A stretch of 64,000 nucleotides of DNA from Actinotignum urinale DSM 15805 (GTDB lineage: Bacteria > Actinomycetota > Actinomycetes > Actinomycetales > Actinomycetaceae): NCBI RefSeq assembly GCF_000420445.1, contig NZ_ATUY01000006.1:62001-126000 (forward strand). Reading direction: 5' to 3'. A program made the translations under genes and the position numbers. Shown here one piece after another: positions 8,554-19,679 of this stretch. The notes below the pieces were generated by a model, which worked only from the letters and a program-made list of their open reading frames with translations, searched no databases and was not told the origin of the DNA. Numbering within the stretch: the stretch's first letter is position 1; the number at the start of each line of letters is the position of its first letter.

Positions 8554-10395
8554 CTAGTCTCGGCTTTCCTTCACGTCAATACTTTGTGTTTTCTTGTCGT
8601 TTTCTTCTTTTACCTGTTCTTCGCCTTCACGTTCGGGGCCTGCGAATTCGTGGCCAAGTTTCTCCGCTTCTTCGGATCCGGTAAAGATAGAAGATTCGTG
8701 CCCGGGTTTAACAGCGTTGGTTTCCGCAGTGTCCCTTAACTGTTCCTTAAACCTTTCTTCGATGCTGACTCGATGCGGTACATTCGCGTTGTCTTCTTTG
8801 GAAGCCGTTATAGGCGTGTTTTTCACCGCCCCAGTAATATGTTTTTCTTCTTTTATATCTTTAGACGTTTCTTTTCGTTTATTTTTTCCTCTTCGATTAA
8901 ATAACGTAGAAGCAATATCTTTTTTCGACCATGCTTTCTTCTTTTTCCCGGTAGCCTTTTTTACTTGCTGCTTCTTTTTGGCAACATATTTCGCTACCGA
9001 TTCAGCTCCCATAACTGATGTGGGTGTCAAATCAGCCGTCCGTGGCCCCCTATTTCCCCCTAATGCTTCGCGCGCTTCTTCTCTCTCCCGTTCTTCTTGC
9101 AATTCTTGAGCTTTTTTGTGCATAAGGTACACGTCACTAAAGGTATCATCCACGGTTGCCGGCCCACTACTTTCCGCAATTTGTCCATAGTTGCGCGTAT
9201 GGATAAAGAATCCCACGGGCTGCTCTTGCATCCACGCAATCATTCTTTCGCGAACCATATTCCGCAAATCCATCAGCTCTCCGGGTGTTGCCGCGGAAAC
9301 AACGGCATTTATTTTCAACCCGAAATGTTCCGAAGAATCTGCGACGACGAGGGTTCCCGTTCGCCCATCCCACAAGTCACTATCGGCAAGAATTCGTTCA
9401 AGCTCCTTACGCATTGCCGGGATATTTGCCCGCCAATCCACCCTGAATTCCACAGTTCCCATCAGTTCCGCAGTTTTTCGCGTCCAATTTTCGAAGGGTG
9501 TGGACACCATTTTGTGTGAGGGAACAATAAGCCTGCGCCCATCCCACACCTTCAACACAACATAGGAGAGGGTGATTTCTTCAACCGTAGACATTTGTTT
9601 ATCCCACATCACAATATCCGCGAGCCGTATGGAATCTGAGGTTGCCAGCTGAAGCCCGGCAAAAATATTTCCCAACGAGTTTTGTGCCGCAATACCAACA
9701 ACCAGGGAGACAATACCGGCTGAGGCAAAGAGCGAGGCGCCCGCAGCCCGCGCGGCCGGGAAAGTTATGAGCATGGCCGCAACACCGACCACACAAATGA
9801 CAGCATTGACCACCCGTCGTAAAACCTGAATTTGGGTTTGGGCGCGTTTCTTACGCCCCTCCGCAACCTGAGAAATAATGGCGATATATCCCGACGCCAC
9901 GCCGTTAATCGCGCCGCAAATCAACCACGTAATCCCGCCTATACAACAGATAAGCAGGAAGTGTTGCATCCCCGGCCCCCAGGTAGGCTGGTTTTCTTGC
10001 GAAAAACGGGCAAGGTACTGAACCAGCCCCATCCGCCCACAAAACGTGGCAAGCGTAAAATACAGGGGACGTTTAATCCCTTGAATGGCTCCAAGAATCG
10101 TCTGACTCTTCCTGAAAATCGCCTTACTTAAAGTAATAATAATGATGCCGACAATCCAACCGACCGCCGCACTCGCAACAGAAACAAGGAGGAGTTGCGC
10201 AATATCAACGGTGGCTGCAACCGCGTTCTCCGCAGCCTCCTTCACATCATCCAAGTTTTTGATACTCGGATCAGAGCTTGGATTCGCAGATGGCGCCCCA
10301 GAAGGCTTATCCATCACAAAACGAAAAGCGCGCGCAGAGAGCCCCCTGGCACCACCCGCATCGAGAGCATTGAAAGGCTGAACTAAAAACGTCAT
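8554..10395 (-). CDS. Mechanosensitive ion channel family protein (MscS) with long charged C-terminal tail
   Basis: 613 residues. Residues ~60-215 hold three to four membrane helices. The pore helix and MscS beta domain follow: VSLVVGIAAQNSLGNIFAGLQL, then DSIRLADIV, then the VEEITLSYVVLKVWDGRRLIVPSH region that defines the family. The alpha/beta domain runs to about 400. The remaining ~200 residues are very charged and low in complexity (KKKQQVKKATGKKKKAW and E/K-rich stretches), unlike ordinary MscS proteins of ~280 residues. The protein should open under membrane tension to release solutes. The basic tail probably lies in the cytoplasm and could bind nucleic acid, lipid or the cell wall machinery; that is speculation. 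Confidence 0.9.
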   Translation of the reverse strand: MTFLVQPFNALDAGGARGLSARAFRFVMDKPSGAPSANPSSDPSIKNLDDVKEAAENAVAATVDIAQLLLVSVASAAVGWIVGIIIITLSKAIFRKSQTILGAIQGIKRPLYFTLATFCGRMGLVQYLARFSQENQPTWGPGMQHFLLICCIGGITWLICGAINGVASGYIAIISQVAEGRKKRAQTQIQVLRRVVNAVICVVGVAAMLITFPAARAAGASLFASAGIVSLVVGIAAQNSLGNIFAGLQLATSDSIRLADIVMWDKQMSTVEEITLSYVVLKVWDGRRLIVPSHKMVSTPFENWTRKTAELMGTVEFRVDWRANIPAMRKELERILADSDLWDGRTGTLVVADSSEHFGLKINAVVSAATPGELMDLRNMVRERMIAWMQEQPVGFFIHTRNYGQIAESSGPATVDDTFSDVYLMHKKAQELQEEREREEAREALGGNRGPRTADLTPTSVMGAESVAKYVAKKKQQVKKATGKKKKAWSKKDIASTLFNRRGKNKRKETSKDIKEEKHITGAVKNTPITASKEDNANVPHRVSIEERFKEQLRDTAETNAVKPGHESSIFTGSEEAEKLGHEFAGPEREGEEQVKEENDKKTQSIDVKESRD

Positions 10396-10645
10396 GCCTC
10401 AACTCTATCTGCTACCTCCCGCATTAAAAATCGCACGAACTCAATGTGCCCAGATTCTCCTCAGTTTTTAGGGACGACGACGGAAACGGCGTTCATTCTC
10501 CCCATATTTTCCCCTCTTTTTCCCTCATAATTCACGCCAAGGCTCAATGTGGTTCACCTCATAAGGATAAAATTTGCCAAGTCTTAAACTTTATGAGTAA
10601 GCTATAGGAGTTCTCTCGAGAGGGGGAACGGAGCAAAGTCTCCAC

Positions 10646-10718
10646 GCCCCCATCGTCTAGTGGCCTAGGACGCCGGACTTTCACTCCGGTAACACGGGTT
10701 CGAATCCCGTTGGGGGTA
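10646..10718 (+). tRNA. tRNA-Glu (anticodon TTC)
   Basis: 73-nt cloverleaf. The acceptor GCCCCCA pairs with TGGGGGT (terminal G-U), the anticodon stem is CCGGA/TCCGG with loop CTTTCAC, so the anticodon is TTC. The T arm contains GGTTCGAATCC. CCA is not encoded. First of three clustered tRNA genes. Confidence 0.97.
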
Positions 10719-10766
10719 CGCTATACAGAACAAACCGTATAGTATAGGCTATTTGATAGCTCAAAT

Positions 10767-10840
10767 GGCCCCGTAGCGCAGTTGGTTAGCGCGCCGCCCT
10801 GTCACGGCGGAGGTCGCGGGTTCAAGTCCCGTCGGGGTCG
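10767..10840 (+). tRNA. tRNA-Asp (anticodon GTC)
   Basis: 74-nt cloverleaf. GGCCCCG pairs with CGGGGTC plus discriminator G; the anticodon stem is CCGCC/GGCGG with loop CTGTCAC. The T arm contains GGTTCAAGTCC. The sequence matches the usual actinobacterial tRNA-Asp. Confidence 0.97.
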
Positions 10841-10848
10841 CGGATAAT

Positions 10849-10870
10849 CACCCGGGAAACCGGGTGTTTT
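10849..10870 (+). terminator. Hairpin plus T-run after tRNA-Asp
   Basis: CACCCGG and CCGGGTG (7 bp) close a GAAA loop, followed by TTTT. It sits between tRNA-Asp and tRNA-Phe and could act as a weak terminator or as a processing signal in a shared precursor. Confidence 0.6.
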
Positions 10871-10875
10871 CATCT

Positions 10876-10948
10876 GGCTCTGTAGCTCAGTTGGTAGAGC
10901 GTTCGACTGAAAATCGAAAGGTCACCGGATCGACACCGGTCGGAGCCA
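10876..10948 (+). tRNA. tRNA-Phe (anticodon GAA)
   Basis: 73-nt cloverleaf. GGCTCTG pairs with CGGAGCC plus discriminator A; the anticodon stem is TTCGA/TCGAA with loop CTGAAAA, giving GAA. The T loop reads ATCGACA instead of the usual TTCGANN, a departure I also recall from other actinobacterial tRNA-Phe genes. Confidence 0.96.
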
Positions 10949-10952
10949 CAAT

Positions 10953-10982
10953 AAACTCCTCGGAAACTCCCGAGGAGTTTTT
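10953..10982 (+). terminator. Rho-independent terminator of the tRNA cluster
   Basis: ACTCCTCGG (10955-10963) pairs with CCGAGGAGT (10970-10978), extended by A-T pairs into the TTTT tail at 10979-10982. It directly follows tRNA-Phe. Confidence 0.85.
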
Positions 10983-11135
10983 GCATATCGCTTTTTTAAT
11001 ACAACTCATTTCTGGTGCAGTGAGTTACTAGTCTAATATAGTGAGATACCCGGGAAATTTTCCTACTGAATTCAATGAAGGATCTGACCCCGCGTATCTG
11101 AGTAGTCATTCCAACCAATGAAGTGAGGAAATAAC

Positions 11136-12107
11136 ATGAGCGCTCCACGTAAAATAATTCTTGATTGCGACCCCGGGCATGATGATGCCGTCGCAATGAT
11201 TCTTGCCTACGGAAACCCGGATATTGACCTAGTCGCCGTAACAACAGTTTCAGGCAACCAGTCACTAACGAAAGTCACTCGCAACGCCCTTTCCGTCGGA
11301 ACAATCTGCGGAATTAAGGGAATTCCCTTCGCTGCCGGTGCCGATCGCCCCATTGTTCGCCCCCTCGAATATGCCCCGGATATTCACGGCGATAGCGGCA
11401 TGGATGGCCCCGAACAGCCCGAAAAATCAACTATTGAACTCGATCCACGCCACGCAGCACAGCTGATTATTGATGTTGTCATGGCTCACGAACCGGGCGA
11501 AATCACACTCGTCCCCACAGGCGCCCTCACAAATATCGCCTTGGCTGCCCGCATGGAACCAAAGATCGTTGAGCGCGTCCGTGAAGTCGTCCTCATGGGT
11601 GGCGGTTACCACGTCGGCAACTGGTCCCCCGTTGCCGAATTCAATATCAAGATTGATCCCGAAGCTGCCCACATCGTGTTTAACGAAAAGTGGCCCGTCG
11701 TCATGGTCGGTTTGGATCTTACCCATCAGGCGCTGTGCACGCCGGATGCCGTCGAAAAGATCGAAAAGGTGGGAACCGGCCCAGCGAAATTCGTCCGCGA
11801 ACTCATGGACTTCTTTGCAGAAACCTACAAAGACGCGCAGGGCTTCGATTACCCGCCGGTTCACGATCCGTGCGCTGTCGCATACATTATTGATCCAACA
11901 ATTGTGAAAACCCAGAAGGTTCCCGTCGATATTGAACTCACAGGAACCCTCACTCTTGGCATGACGGTCGCCGATTTCCGTGCACCTGCACCGGAAGACT
12001 GCCACACCTGGGTGGCCACAGAATTGGATCACGGACGTTTTTGGGATCTCATTGTGGATGCCCTTGAACGTATTGGCGAAGGCGGCATGACCGCAGAAAT
12101 GAAGTAG
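11136..12107 (+). CDS. Nucleoside hydrolase 1 (inosine/uridine-preferring family)
   Basis: Hydrolyses the N-glycosidic bond of ribonucleosides to free base and ribose. 323 residues, full length. The calcium-binding aspartate cluster is DCDPGHDDA at 10-18. TGALTNIALA and VVLMGGGYHVGN follow, and the catalytic-type His is H243 in VHDP. It resembles the pyrimidine-preferring RihA/RihB group, but substrate choice cannot be fixed from sequence. A GAGGAAAT ribosome site lies just before the ATG. The MFS gene starts 4 nt after the stop, so the two are co-transcribed, and ribokinase follows. This is the most divergent of the three hydrolases in the window. Confidence 0.93.
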   Translation: MSAPRKIILDCDPGHDDAVAMILAYGNPDIDLVAVTTVSGNQSLTKVTRNALSVGTICGIKGIPFAAGADRPIVRPLEYAPDIHGDSGMDGPEQPEKSTIELDPRHAAQLIIDVVMAHEPGEITLVPTGALTNIALAARMEPKIVERVREVVLMGGGYHVGNWSPVAEFNIKIDPEAAHIVFNEKWPVVMVGLDLTHQALCTPDAVEKIEKVGTGPAKFVRELMDFFAETYKDAQGFDYPPVHDPCAVAYIIDPTIVKTQKVPVDIELTGTLTLGMTVADFRAPAPEDCHTWVATELDHGRFWDLIVDALERIGEGGMTAEMK

Positions 12108-12111
12108 CCCT

Positions 12112-13530
12112 ATGAACACTAAATCTCAGCACGCCTCCTCAGGACATGTGGCATCACTCGTCACAGCGCTCCTTGTTGCGTGTATTGCCTTCCAACTCAA
12201 CGCCTCCATGTTGAGCCCCGCCCTGGCAACCATGGCTAAAGAGCTCAACACAACAGACACAAATATTGGCATTAGCCAAACGTGGTATTTCACGACGGCA
12301 GCCATGTTCTCCCTCTTCTTGCCACGCCTCTCCGATATTATTGGGCGCCGCAAAACACTTGTGGGAATGATGGCTCTAACGGCCATCGGTTCTGTTGTGT
12401 CCGCCTTGGCCCCGAATATTACGTGGCTGTTTGTCGGCCGTATTATTCAAGGCGTTTCAGGCCCGACGGTTCCGATTTGCTTGCTGATGTTGCGCCACGC
12501 AATCACGGATAACAAGAAGTATGGAACACTCATGGGCCTTGTTCTTGCGGTCAATGGTGGTATCGCTGGTATTGACGCATTCCTTGGCGGTTGGCTTGTT
12601 CAGCATTACGGCTTCCGCTCCATTTTCTGGTTCATGGTTGCTATTGCCGCCTTCGCCACAGTTTTCGTTCTCTTCGCCGGTGCCGAATCCGCACCTCAAG
12701 CGGGAACGAAGATGGACTGGATTGGCGTTATCCTCATCGTCGCCGGTGTCGGAACGATATTGACGGCTTTGAACGACGCTCCAAGCCTCACAAAAGCCGA
12801 GTCCTACAATCAAGCAACGCTCATTAAGGTTCTTGTCCTTCTTGCCGTTGGCATTGTGTGCTTCATTCTCTTCTGGTTCCAGGAGAAGCGCGCGGGTAAG
12901 CCCATGGTTGAAGTGCACCACCTGAAGGAACGTGGAACATGGGCAACCCTGCTCACCACAGTGCTCACAATGACGGGTATTTTCGCCCTGATTAACGGCA
13001 TTGTTCCGGCATTTGCGCAAGAAAAGTCCCCTGGTTTCGCTGTTTCGGCGACGATGGTCGCGGTGGCGATTCTCGCTCCGTATGCTCTGCTCGGCTGGGC
13101 TTTCGGCCCGATTTCGGGACGTCTTGCTCCGACGGTTGGTTACACAACGCTACTTCGCTGGGGCATGATTGGTTCAGCAATTTCCGTTGTGGTTATCGTA
13201 TTCTTCGGTTTGACGTCCTTCCCGGTGATGATTGCGGGTGCCTGCCTGTTGGGTATCACCTACGCGGGTTGTGTGAACATTATGTTGAACGGCCTTGGCG
13301 TGGCGCTTTCCCCGAAGGACAACCCCGGTTTCCTCCCGGGCATGAATGCCGGCGCTTTCAATCTTGGCGCGGGCCTCAGCTTCCTTATCTTGCCGGCCGT
13401 TAAGGACGGTTTCGTAGCTCAGGGAACGATGGGCGCCTACAAGATTACCTTGGTTGTTGGCCTTGTCATTCTCCTGCTTGCTTTGGCAACGTCCTTCCTC
13501 ATTCCTCGCCCTGTGGATCAGGAAGCATAG
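12112..13530 (+). CDS. MFS transporter 1 (DHA2/EmrB-like), probable nucleoside importer
   Basis: 472 residues with 14 hydrophobic segments, DHA2-like. The MFS motif A between TM2 and TM3 reads RLSDIIGRRKTL, and the region GRIIQGVSGPTVPICLL is typical of the DHA2 group. The DHA2 group is best known for drug export, but this gene is translationally tied to a nucleoside hydrolase (4-nt gap) and followed by ribokinase, so nucleoside or ribose uptake is a better guess. Its own ribosome site lies inside the end of the hydrolase gene. Less like MFS 2 and MFS 3 than those two are to each other. Confidence 0.88.
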   Translation: MNTKSQHASSGHVASLVTALLVACIAFQLNASMLSPALATMAKELNTTDTNIGISQTWYFTTAAMFSLFLPRLSDIIGRRKTLVGMMALTAIGSVVSALAPNITWLFVGRIIQGVSGPTVPICLLMLRHAITDNKKYGTLMGLVLAVNGGIAGIDAFLGGWLVQHYGFRSIFWFMVAIAAFATVFVLFAGAESAPQAGTKMDWIGVILIVAGVGTILTALNDAPSLTKAESYNQATLIKVLVLLAVGIVCFILFWFQEKRAGKPMVEVHHLKERGTWATLLTTVLTMTGIFALINGIVPAFAQEKSPGFAVSATMVAVAILAPYALLGWAFGPISGRLAPTVGYTTLLRWGMIGSAISVVVIVFFGLTSFPVMIAGACLLGITYAGCVNIMLNGLGVALSPKDNPGFLPGMNAGAFNLGAGLSFLILPAVKDGFVAQGTMGAYKITLVVGLVILLLALATSFLIPRPVDQEA

Positions 13531-13575
13531 ACTCATCTATCGTCGAAACTTTTTCGTCGTAGAAAATGTAGTCGT

Positions 13576-13630
13576 AGAAAAGTAACGGTATGCAGTGCGG
13601 GCGGCATTTCGTCCGCACTGCTACTTTTCT
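13576..13630 (+). terminator. Nested hairpin terminator after MFS 1
   Basis: Inner stem GCAGTGCGG (13592-13600)/CCGCACTGC (13613-13621); outer arms AGAAAAGTA (13576-13584)/TACTTTTCT (13622-13630) flank a small bulge. The right arm is T-rich. It separates the hydrolase-MFS pair from ribokinase. Two TCGTCG/GTCGTAGAAAA words precede it. Confidence 0.75.
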
Positions 13631-13769
13631 CTGAGGTTTTCTCCCTTAACCCTGAGAGCCTGCTCCTTTTTTCCTCTTTGAGTTCGCATATTTTTTTGAG
13701 AAAAGATACCCTTGTACTAAAGCTCCACACAGGCGTGGACGTTCTGTACGTACATACGAAAGGCTTCCC

Positions 13770-14756
13770 ATGACAACTGCTCCCGCACCAAACCCCATTC
13801 TTGTGGTTGGCTCACTGAATGCCGACCTCGTTATCCGTACCGAACGCATTCCCGGGCCAGGTGAAACTGTTCACGGACACGATTTCACGACGATGCCTGG
13901 TGGCAAGTCAGCAAACCAGGCGGCAGCGGCGGGAAATTTGGGTGCTCGCGTCACCATGATAGGCGCTGTAGGAAACGATGCTCACGGAACAATGCTGTTG
14001 CGTTCGCTGACCGCCAAGGGCGTCGATATTAGTGGCATCCATAAGTTTGAGGATACCCCCACGGGCGTCGCTATCATTACTGTTGAAGAAAGCGGGCAGA
14101 ACAATATTGTTATTGATGCCGGCACGAATGGCCTGATTTGGCCGAATACTATTGTTGAGAATCGTAAGCTTTTCGAGGGTGTTTCGGTGGTGTGCCTTTG
14201 CCTGGAAATCCCCGAGGTAGCTGTGAAAGCTGCTGCGGAAGAAGGTCAACGCCATGATGCCACTGTCATTTTAAATCTTTCCCCCTATGCTGAAGTTTCT
14301 CCAGAACTTATTGCCGCAACCGATATTATTCTCGTGAACGAACACGAATGTGCACAGTTCTTGGGTGGGACGGCGGTTCCTCCGCCCGACGCTCCCAACG
14401 AAGCCTGGCTGCCCGTATTGGATGCGTTTGTTGAGATTGGCATTCCCCAGGCTGTTATTACCCTTGGTTCCGACGGTTCCGTAGTTTTGGATAGCACCGC
14501 TGAGGAAAAGGTGCATCGTATTCCGGCGCGCAAGGTTGTTGCCGTTGATACGACGGGAACAGGGGACGCTTTCTTCGGCGCTTTCGCCTTCCGCATTGCC
14601 CAGGGAGATTTGATTCAAACCGCGGCGAAATACGCTTCAGTGACCGCATCCATTGCCGCAACACGTCACGGCGCTCAGCCGTCGTATCCTACGGCTAAGG
14701 AAGTTGCCACTATTATTGCTGAAGATGTTGCGTTACAGCCATCTGAGGATGCCTAA
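13770..14756 (+). CDS. rbsK: Ribokinase
   Basis: Phosphorylates ribose to ribose-5-phosphate in the cytoplasm. 328 residues. PfkB/ribokinase signature 1 is PGGKSANQAAAAGNLGA and signature 2 is VDTTGTGDAFFGAF, with the catalytic base D266 in GTGD. The start VVGSLNADLVIRTERIPGPG and the TGVAIITVEESGQN segment are typical of bacterial RbsK. The nearby hydrolases release ribose, so it plausibly closes that branch of the salvage route. It has its own leader after a terminator, so it is probably a separate transcript. Confidence 0.95.
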   Translation: MTTAPAPNPILVVGSLNADLVIRTERIPGPGETVHGHDFTTMPGGKSANQAAAAGNLGARVTMIGAVGNDAHGTMLLRSLTAKGVDISGIHKFEDTPTGVAIITVEESGQNNIVIDAGTNGLIWPNTIVENRKLFEGVSVVCLCLEIPEVAVKAAAEEGQRHDATVILNLSPYAEVSPELIAATDIILVNEHECAQFLGGTAVPPPDAPNEAWLPVLDAFVEIGIPQAVITLGSDGSVVLDSTAEEKVHRIPARKVVAVDTTGTGDAFFGAFAFRIAQGDLIQTAAKYASVTASIAATRHGAQPSYPTAKEVATIIAEDVALQPSEDA

Positions 14757-14846
14757 TTTATTCCGTTTTCACTCTATCTGTTTCGCATTGAAGGAATGTG
14801 AGAGAGAATAGGGGGAGCACACCCGTGTAGCCGTGAAAGGGTCATA

Positions 14847-15344
14847 ATGAGTTTACGTAAGGAATCATCTAGTTCTGGCCAATCGCGTCCCTCTACCAAT
14901 GAGGGCTTCGTATCAATGGATAGTGGACAGGCGCGCGAAAACGTCGCAAAAGCCTCTGAGCAACGTAGCGTCGGTGAATTATTTGCGACGGTGACGTCTC
15001 AATTTTCCTCACTTGTCCACGACGAAATTGAATACACGAAAAAGAGTTACAAGCATAAAATTCTCAACCTGGGTAAGGGCGGGGTTCTTTTAGCTGTAGC
15101 CGGCGTGCTTTCCCTCTTCATGTTCGGTTTCATTCTTCACACGATTGCCGCGGCGTTTAAGGCGTTGTGGTGGGGGCACTGGTGGGCAGGCTATTTGTCC
15201 GTAGCTGTTATCCTTCTGGTCTTTATTCTCATTCTTGCGGGTGTCGGCATTGCCATGTTGAAGAAGTCGGGTACATACAAAACTGATTTTGCTGGCAACA
15301 TGTCAGAGAATGTAGATGCGGTAAAGAAAGGTTTGGCAAAATGA
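14847..15344 (+). CDS. Phage-holin-like family membrane protein (actinobacterial Holin-X/PF07332 type)
   Basis: 165 residues. A soluble N-terminus holds SVGELFATVTSQFSSLVHDEIEY split over residues ~45-67, typical of the family, then two transmembrane helices separated by a short WWGHWW loop. Despite the family name, chromosomal members of this type are common in actinobacteria and always sit with a DUF3618 gene, as here (ATGA overlap). An envelope stress or structural role is likely; lysis function is not supported. Confidence 0.85.
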   Translation: MSLRKESSSSGQSRPSTNEGFVSMDSGQARENVAKASEQRSVGELFATVTSQFSSLVHDEIEYTKKSYKHKILNLGKGGVLLAVAGVLSLFMFGFILHTIAAAFKALWWGHWWAGYLSVAVILLVFILILAGVGIAMLKKSGTYKTDFAGNMSENVDAVKKGLAK

Positions 15345-15835
15345 GTTTTCATGATCGTAGCCCGGAAGAAATTCGCCGAGACATTGAACGTACTCGCGTT
15401 GAATTGACGAACACCGTTAATGAGTTGGTTAACCGCCTCGATCCACGTGTTGTGACAAAGAATGTCGCCAATTCAGCTAAAGAAAAAACGCTTTCCGTAG
15501 CTGAAACCGTGAAGGAAAAAGTGATTGACGCGAAGGATATTGCGCGTGCTAAGGCGCACGACATGGTTGATGCCGTACGCGATGTTGCCCAGGATGTGAA
15601 GTCCTCTGTCGCTTCTTTCTCCGATGAAGATACGACGAATGAGGGCGCTGTTTCGTCGGGCAAACATGCTTATGATACGTATCCGGAAGAACGTTCTGGT
15701 TTTTCCGGTTTTGTGTCGGGCGTGGTTAATGATGCTCGTGAGGGCGAGCCTAAGGCTCTGGGCATTATTGCCGGTGCCGGTATTGCGGTTCTTGGAGTGG
15801 CAGTTCTTACAATTTCTCGGTGGCGTAGGCGCTAA
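15341..15835 (+). CDS. DUF3618 domain protein
   Basis: 164 residues. The N-terminal DUF3618 helix reads SPEEIRRDIERTRVELTNTV and NELVNRLDPR, followed by a charged helical region of K/A/E heptads (ETVKEKVIDAKDIARAKAHD) and one C-terminal transmembrane helix before RRR. The gene overlaps its holin-like partner by 4 bp, so they are translationally coupled. Function is unknown; the fold suggests a membrane-tethered coiled coil. Confidence 0.88.
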   Translation: MSFHDRSPEEIRRDIERTRVELTNTVNELVNRLDPRVVTKNVANSAKEKTLSVAETVKEKVIDAKDIARAKAHDMVDAVRDVAQDVKSSVASFSDEDTTNEGAVSSGKHAYDTYPEERSGFSGFVSGVVNDAREGEPKALGIIAGAGIAVLGVAVLTISRWRRR

Positions 15836-15985
15836 ACATATGCCGAGTATGTGTGGTAAAGCTTTTCTAGTTCACACTTTTCAGGATATGTAGCATATGT
15901 TAAGGTTTTACCGCTAATATAGTGAAGAGAAAATACCAGGTTGGGAGTTTAGTACTCCTTTGCGAGAGAAAGAGGGGGTCGAGCC

Positions 15986-16225
15986 ATGGCGCGCGGCCGT
16001 CAAAAGGCTAAGCAGCGTAGGGTAGCCAGAAACCTCAAGTACCATACACCGGATACCGATTACGCAGCTTTAGAACGTGAACTTGTTCGTGGACATCACT
16101 CAGATGATGAAGATGATCGCTATGTTGATCGCTACGCAGATTATGTCGATTTTGAAGACGACGATGAATATAACGAGGATAAACCGGCGTGGGATCCGCG
16201 CGATGTTCCGCCCGCAACGGAATAA
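15986..16225 (+). CDS. DUF3073 family protein
   Basis: 79 residues. MARGRQKAKQRRVARNLKY is the conserved start of DUF3073 proteins, small and basic at the N-terminus, very acidic at the C-terminus (DDEDDRYVDRYADYVD). The family is confined to actinobacteria and has no assigned function; the nucleic-acid-like basic patch is only suggestive. It has a GAGAGGG-type leader and a strong terminator. Confidence 0.93.
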   Translation: MARGRQKAKQRRVARNLKYHTPDTDYAALERELVRGHHSDDEDDRYVDRYADYVDFEDDDEYNEDKPAWDPRDVPPATE

Positions 16226-16266
16226 TCAATCTTTCGTAAAGTTCTAGTTCTTACATATTTCATCGC

Positions 16267-16312
16267 TGTGGCGGGGGCTTCCCAATGATAGCCCCCGCCA
16301 CACGTTTGTTTA
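16267..16312 (+). terminator. Strong hairpin terminator after DUF3073 gene
   Basis: TGTGGCGGGGGCT (16267-16279) and AGCCCCCGCCACA (16290-16302) form 13 perfect pairs around a 10-nt loop, followed by CGTTTGTTTA. Confidence 0.8.
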
Positions 16313-16500
16313 CTCCACGCCCTATCTCTAATTTTGCGCCACACTCCCCTAAGCCAGGCGTCGCGAGCAACCCGAACAACTCAGGCCAACCCGCCCAAAA
16401 ACTCGCCTTCCGCAGCACCAGGCGCCACAATCCCAGCCAGCAAGTACTACAAACCCAACCCCAGCCACAGCAGCCCAAACTATAGACACTTCAGGCCGCT

Positions 16501-16896
16501 TCACGCCTCGCCTTGCCCGGCAATCCTTTCCAATGTTGTACGCGAATACATCGGCAGGGTTCCGCTGAGGTTTGCTCTTTGCCCTGAGGCATCAATTTTT
16601 CCGTCGCGCATTGCCTCATCCCAGCTTGTTAACCCTGTTACGAGGTCAAGGAAGGTTTTTTGGTCCGTCTCAATAACATTGGGTGGCGTACCTCGACGAT
16701 GGTTAGGCCCTTCAAACGCTTGGACTGCGCCAGCGTAGGGTACACGTATCTCCACGGCATGCCCTGGATGAAGTTCAGCAATATTCTGAAGGGCATAACG
16801 CACAGCTAACCGAGTGTTGCTTGCGTTAAGTTGCGAGCCTGTTGCATGTAAAGCAAGCACACGCATTCCTTCAACCGAATCAATTTTGCGCGCCAT
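16501..16896 (-). CDS. Sterol-carrier-like protein (bacterial SCP orthologue, SCP_3 type)
   Basis: 131 residues. The central PGHAVEIRVPYAGAVQAFEG, then HRRGTPPNVIETD, then ASGQRANLSGTLPM match the actinobacterial sterol-carrier-family protein that is often found near purine genes. It is a soluble SCP2-like fold thought to bind a hydrophobic ligand; its real role is unknown. Start MARKIDSVEG follows a GAGGAAAG ribosome site. A C11 run lies 138 bp upstream. Confidence 0.75.
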   Translation of the reverse strand: MARKIDSVEGMRVLALHATGSQLNASNTRLAVRYALQNIAELHPGHAVEIRVPYAGAVQAFEGPNHRRGTPPNVIETDQKTFLDLVTGLTSWDEAMRDGKIDASGQRANLSGTLPMYSRTTLERIAGQGEA

Positions 16897-17033
16897 TTTA
16901 TCTCTTTCCTCCCGTTACACGCTTAGCCACAGTAGCACATTAACCAGTATGGGTTTCGACCGCAGGACGACGAAAGCCGGAATCAAATCCTCCAATTTTG
17001 TCCAACCAACCTGTTGACCACCACCAACAGCTA

Positions 17034-17044
17034 CCCCCCCCCCC
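17034..17044 (-). repeat. C11/G11 homopolymer tract
   Basis: Eleven consecutive C on the plus strand (G on the minus strand) in the 314-bp gap between the SCP-like gene and gdhA, 138 bp upstream of the SCP-like start. A TTGTCA-like word lies just before it in the minus direction. Apart from this run and the gdhA terminator the gap holds nothing recognisable. Confidence 0.85.
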
Positions 17045-17134
17045 AGAAAACGGTGACAACACAACAAAAATCCCGACGAAATCCTCCATTATTGTCCTAT
17101 AGCCCAGAACGCTTACACTCGCCTCCACACACAA

Positions 17135-17170
17135 AGAAGGGCGAGGCCGGAGAACCAGCCTCGCCCTTCT
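17135..17170 (-). terminator. Hairpin terminator of gdhA
   Basis: AGAAGGGCGAGGC (17135-17147) and GCCTCGCCCTTCT (17158-17170) pair perfectly over 13 bp with a 10-nt loop, 40 bp past the gdhA stop. In the minus direction the stem is followed by TTTGTGTG, a weak U tract. Confidence 0.75.
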
Positions 17171-17210
17171 CAATGAGATAAGCTCTGCCTAGTTAAATAG
17201 GATTCTGCCC

Positions 17211-19644
<2,434 letters not shown>

Positions 19645-19658
19645 GCGATTCTCCTCTC

Positions 19659-19679
19659 TCTGTCACTGGATATGACAGA
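19659..19679. promoter_or_regulatory. Inverted repeat ahead of purC
   Basis: TCTGTCA (19659-19665) and TGACAGA (19673-19679) with a 7-nt spacer, 15 bp upstream of the purC start. It could be an operator or an RNA hairpin over the leader. The rest of the 359-bp gap to purA shows AT-rich stretches with runs of T but no gene. Confidence 0.4.

Noticed and set aside
14847-15835. Holin-like gene as evidence of a prophage
   Set aside because: No phage structural, integrase or lysis genes are nearby, and this family regularly pairs with DUF3618 genes in actinobacterial chromosomes.
16940-17173. 77-codon minus-strand frame through the C11 run
   Set aside because: It overlaps the gdhA terminator, has no recognisable domain and is closed by chance stops; the run is better treated as intergenic.
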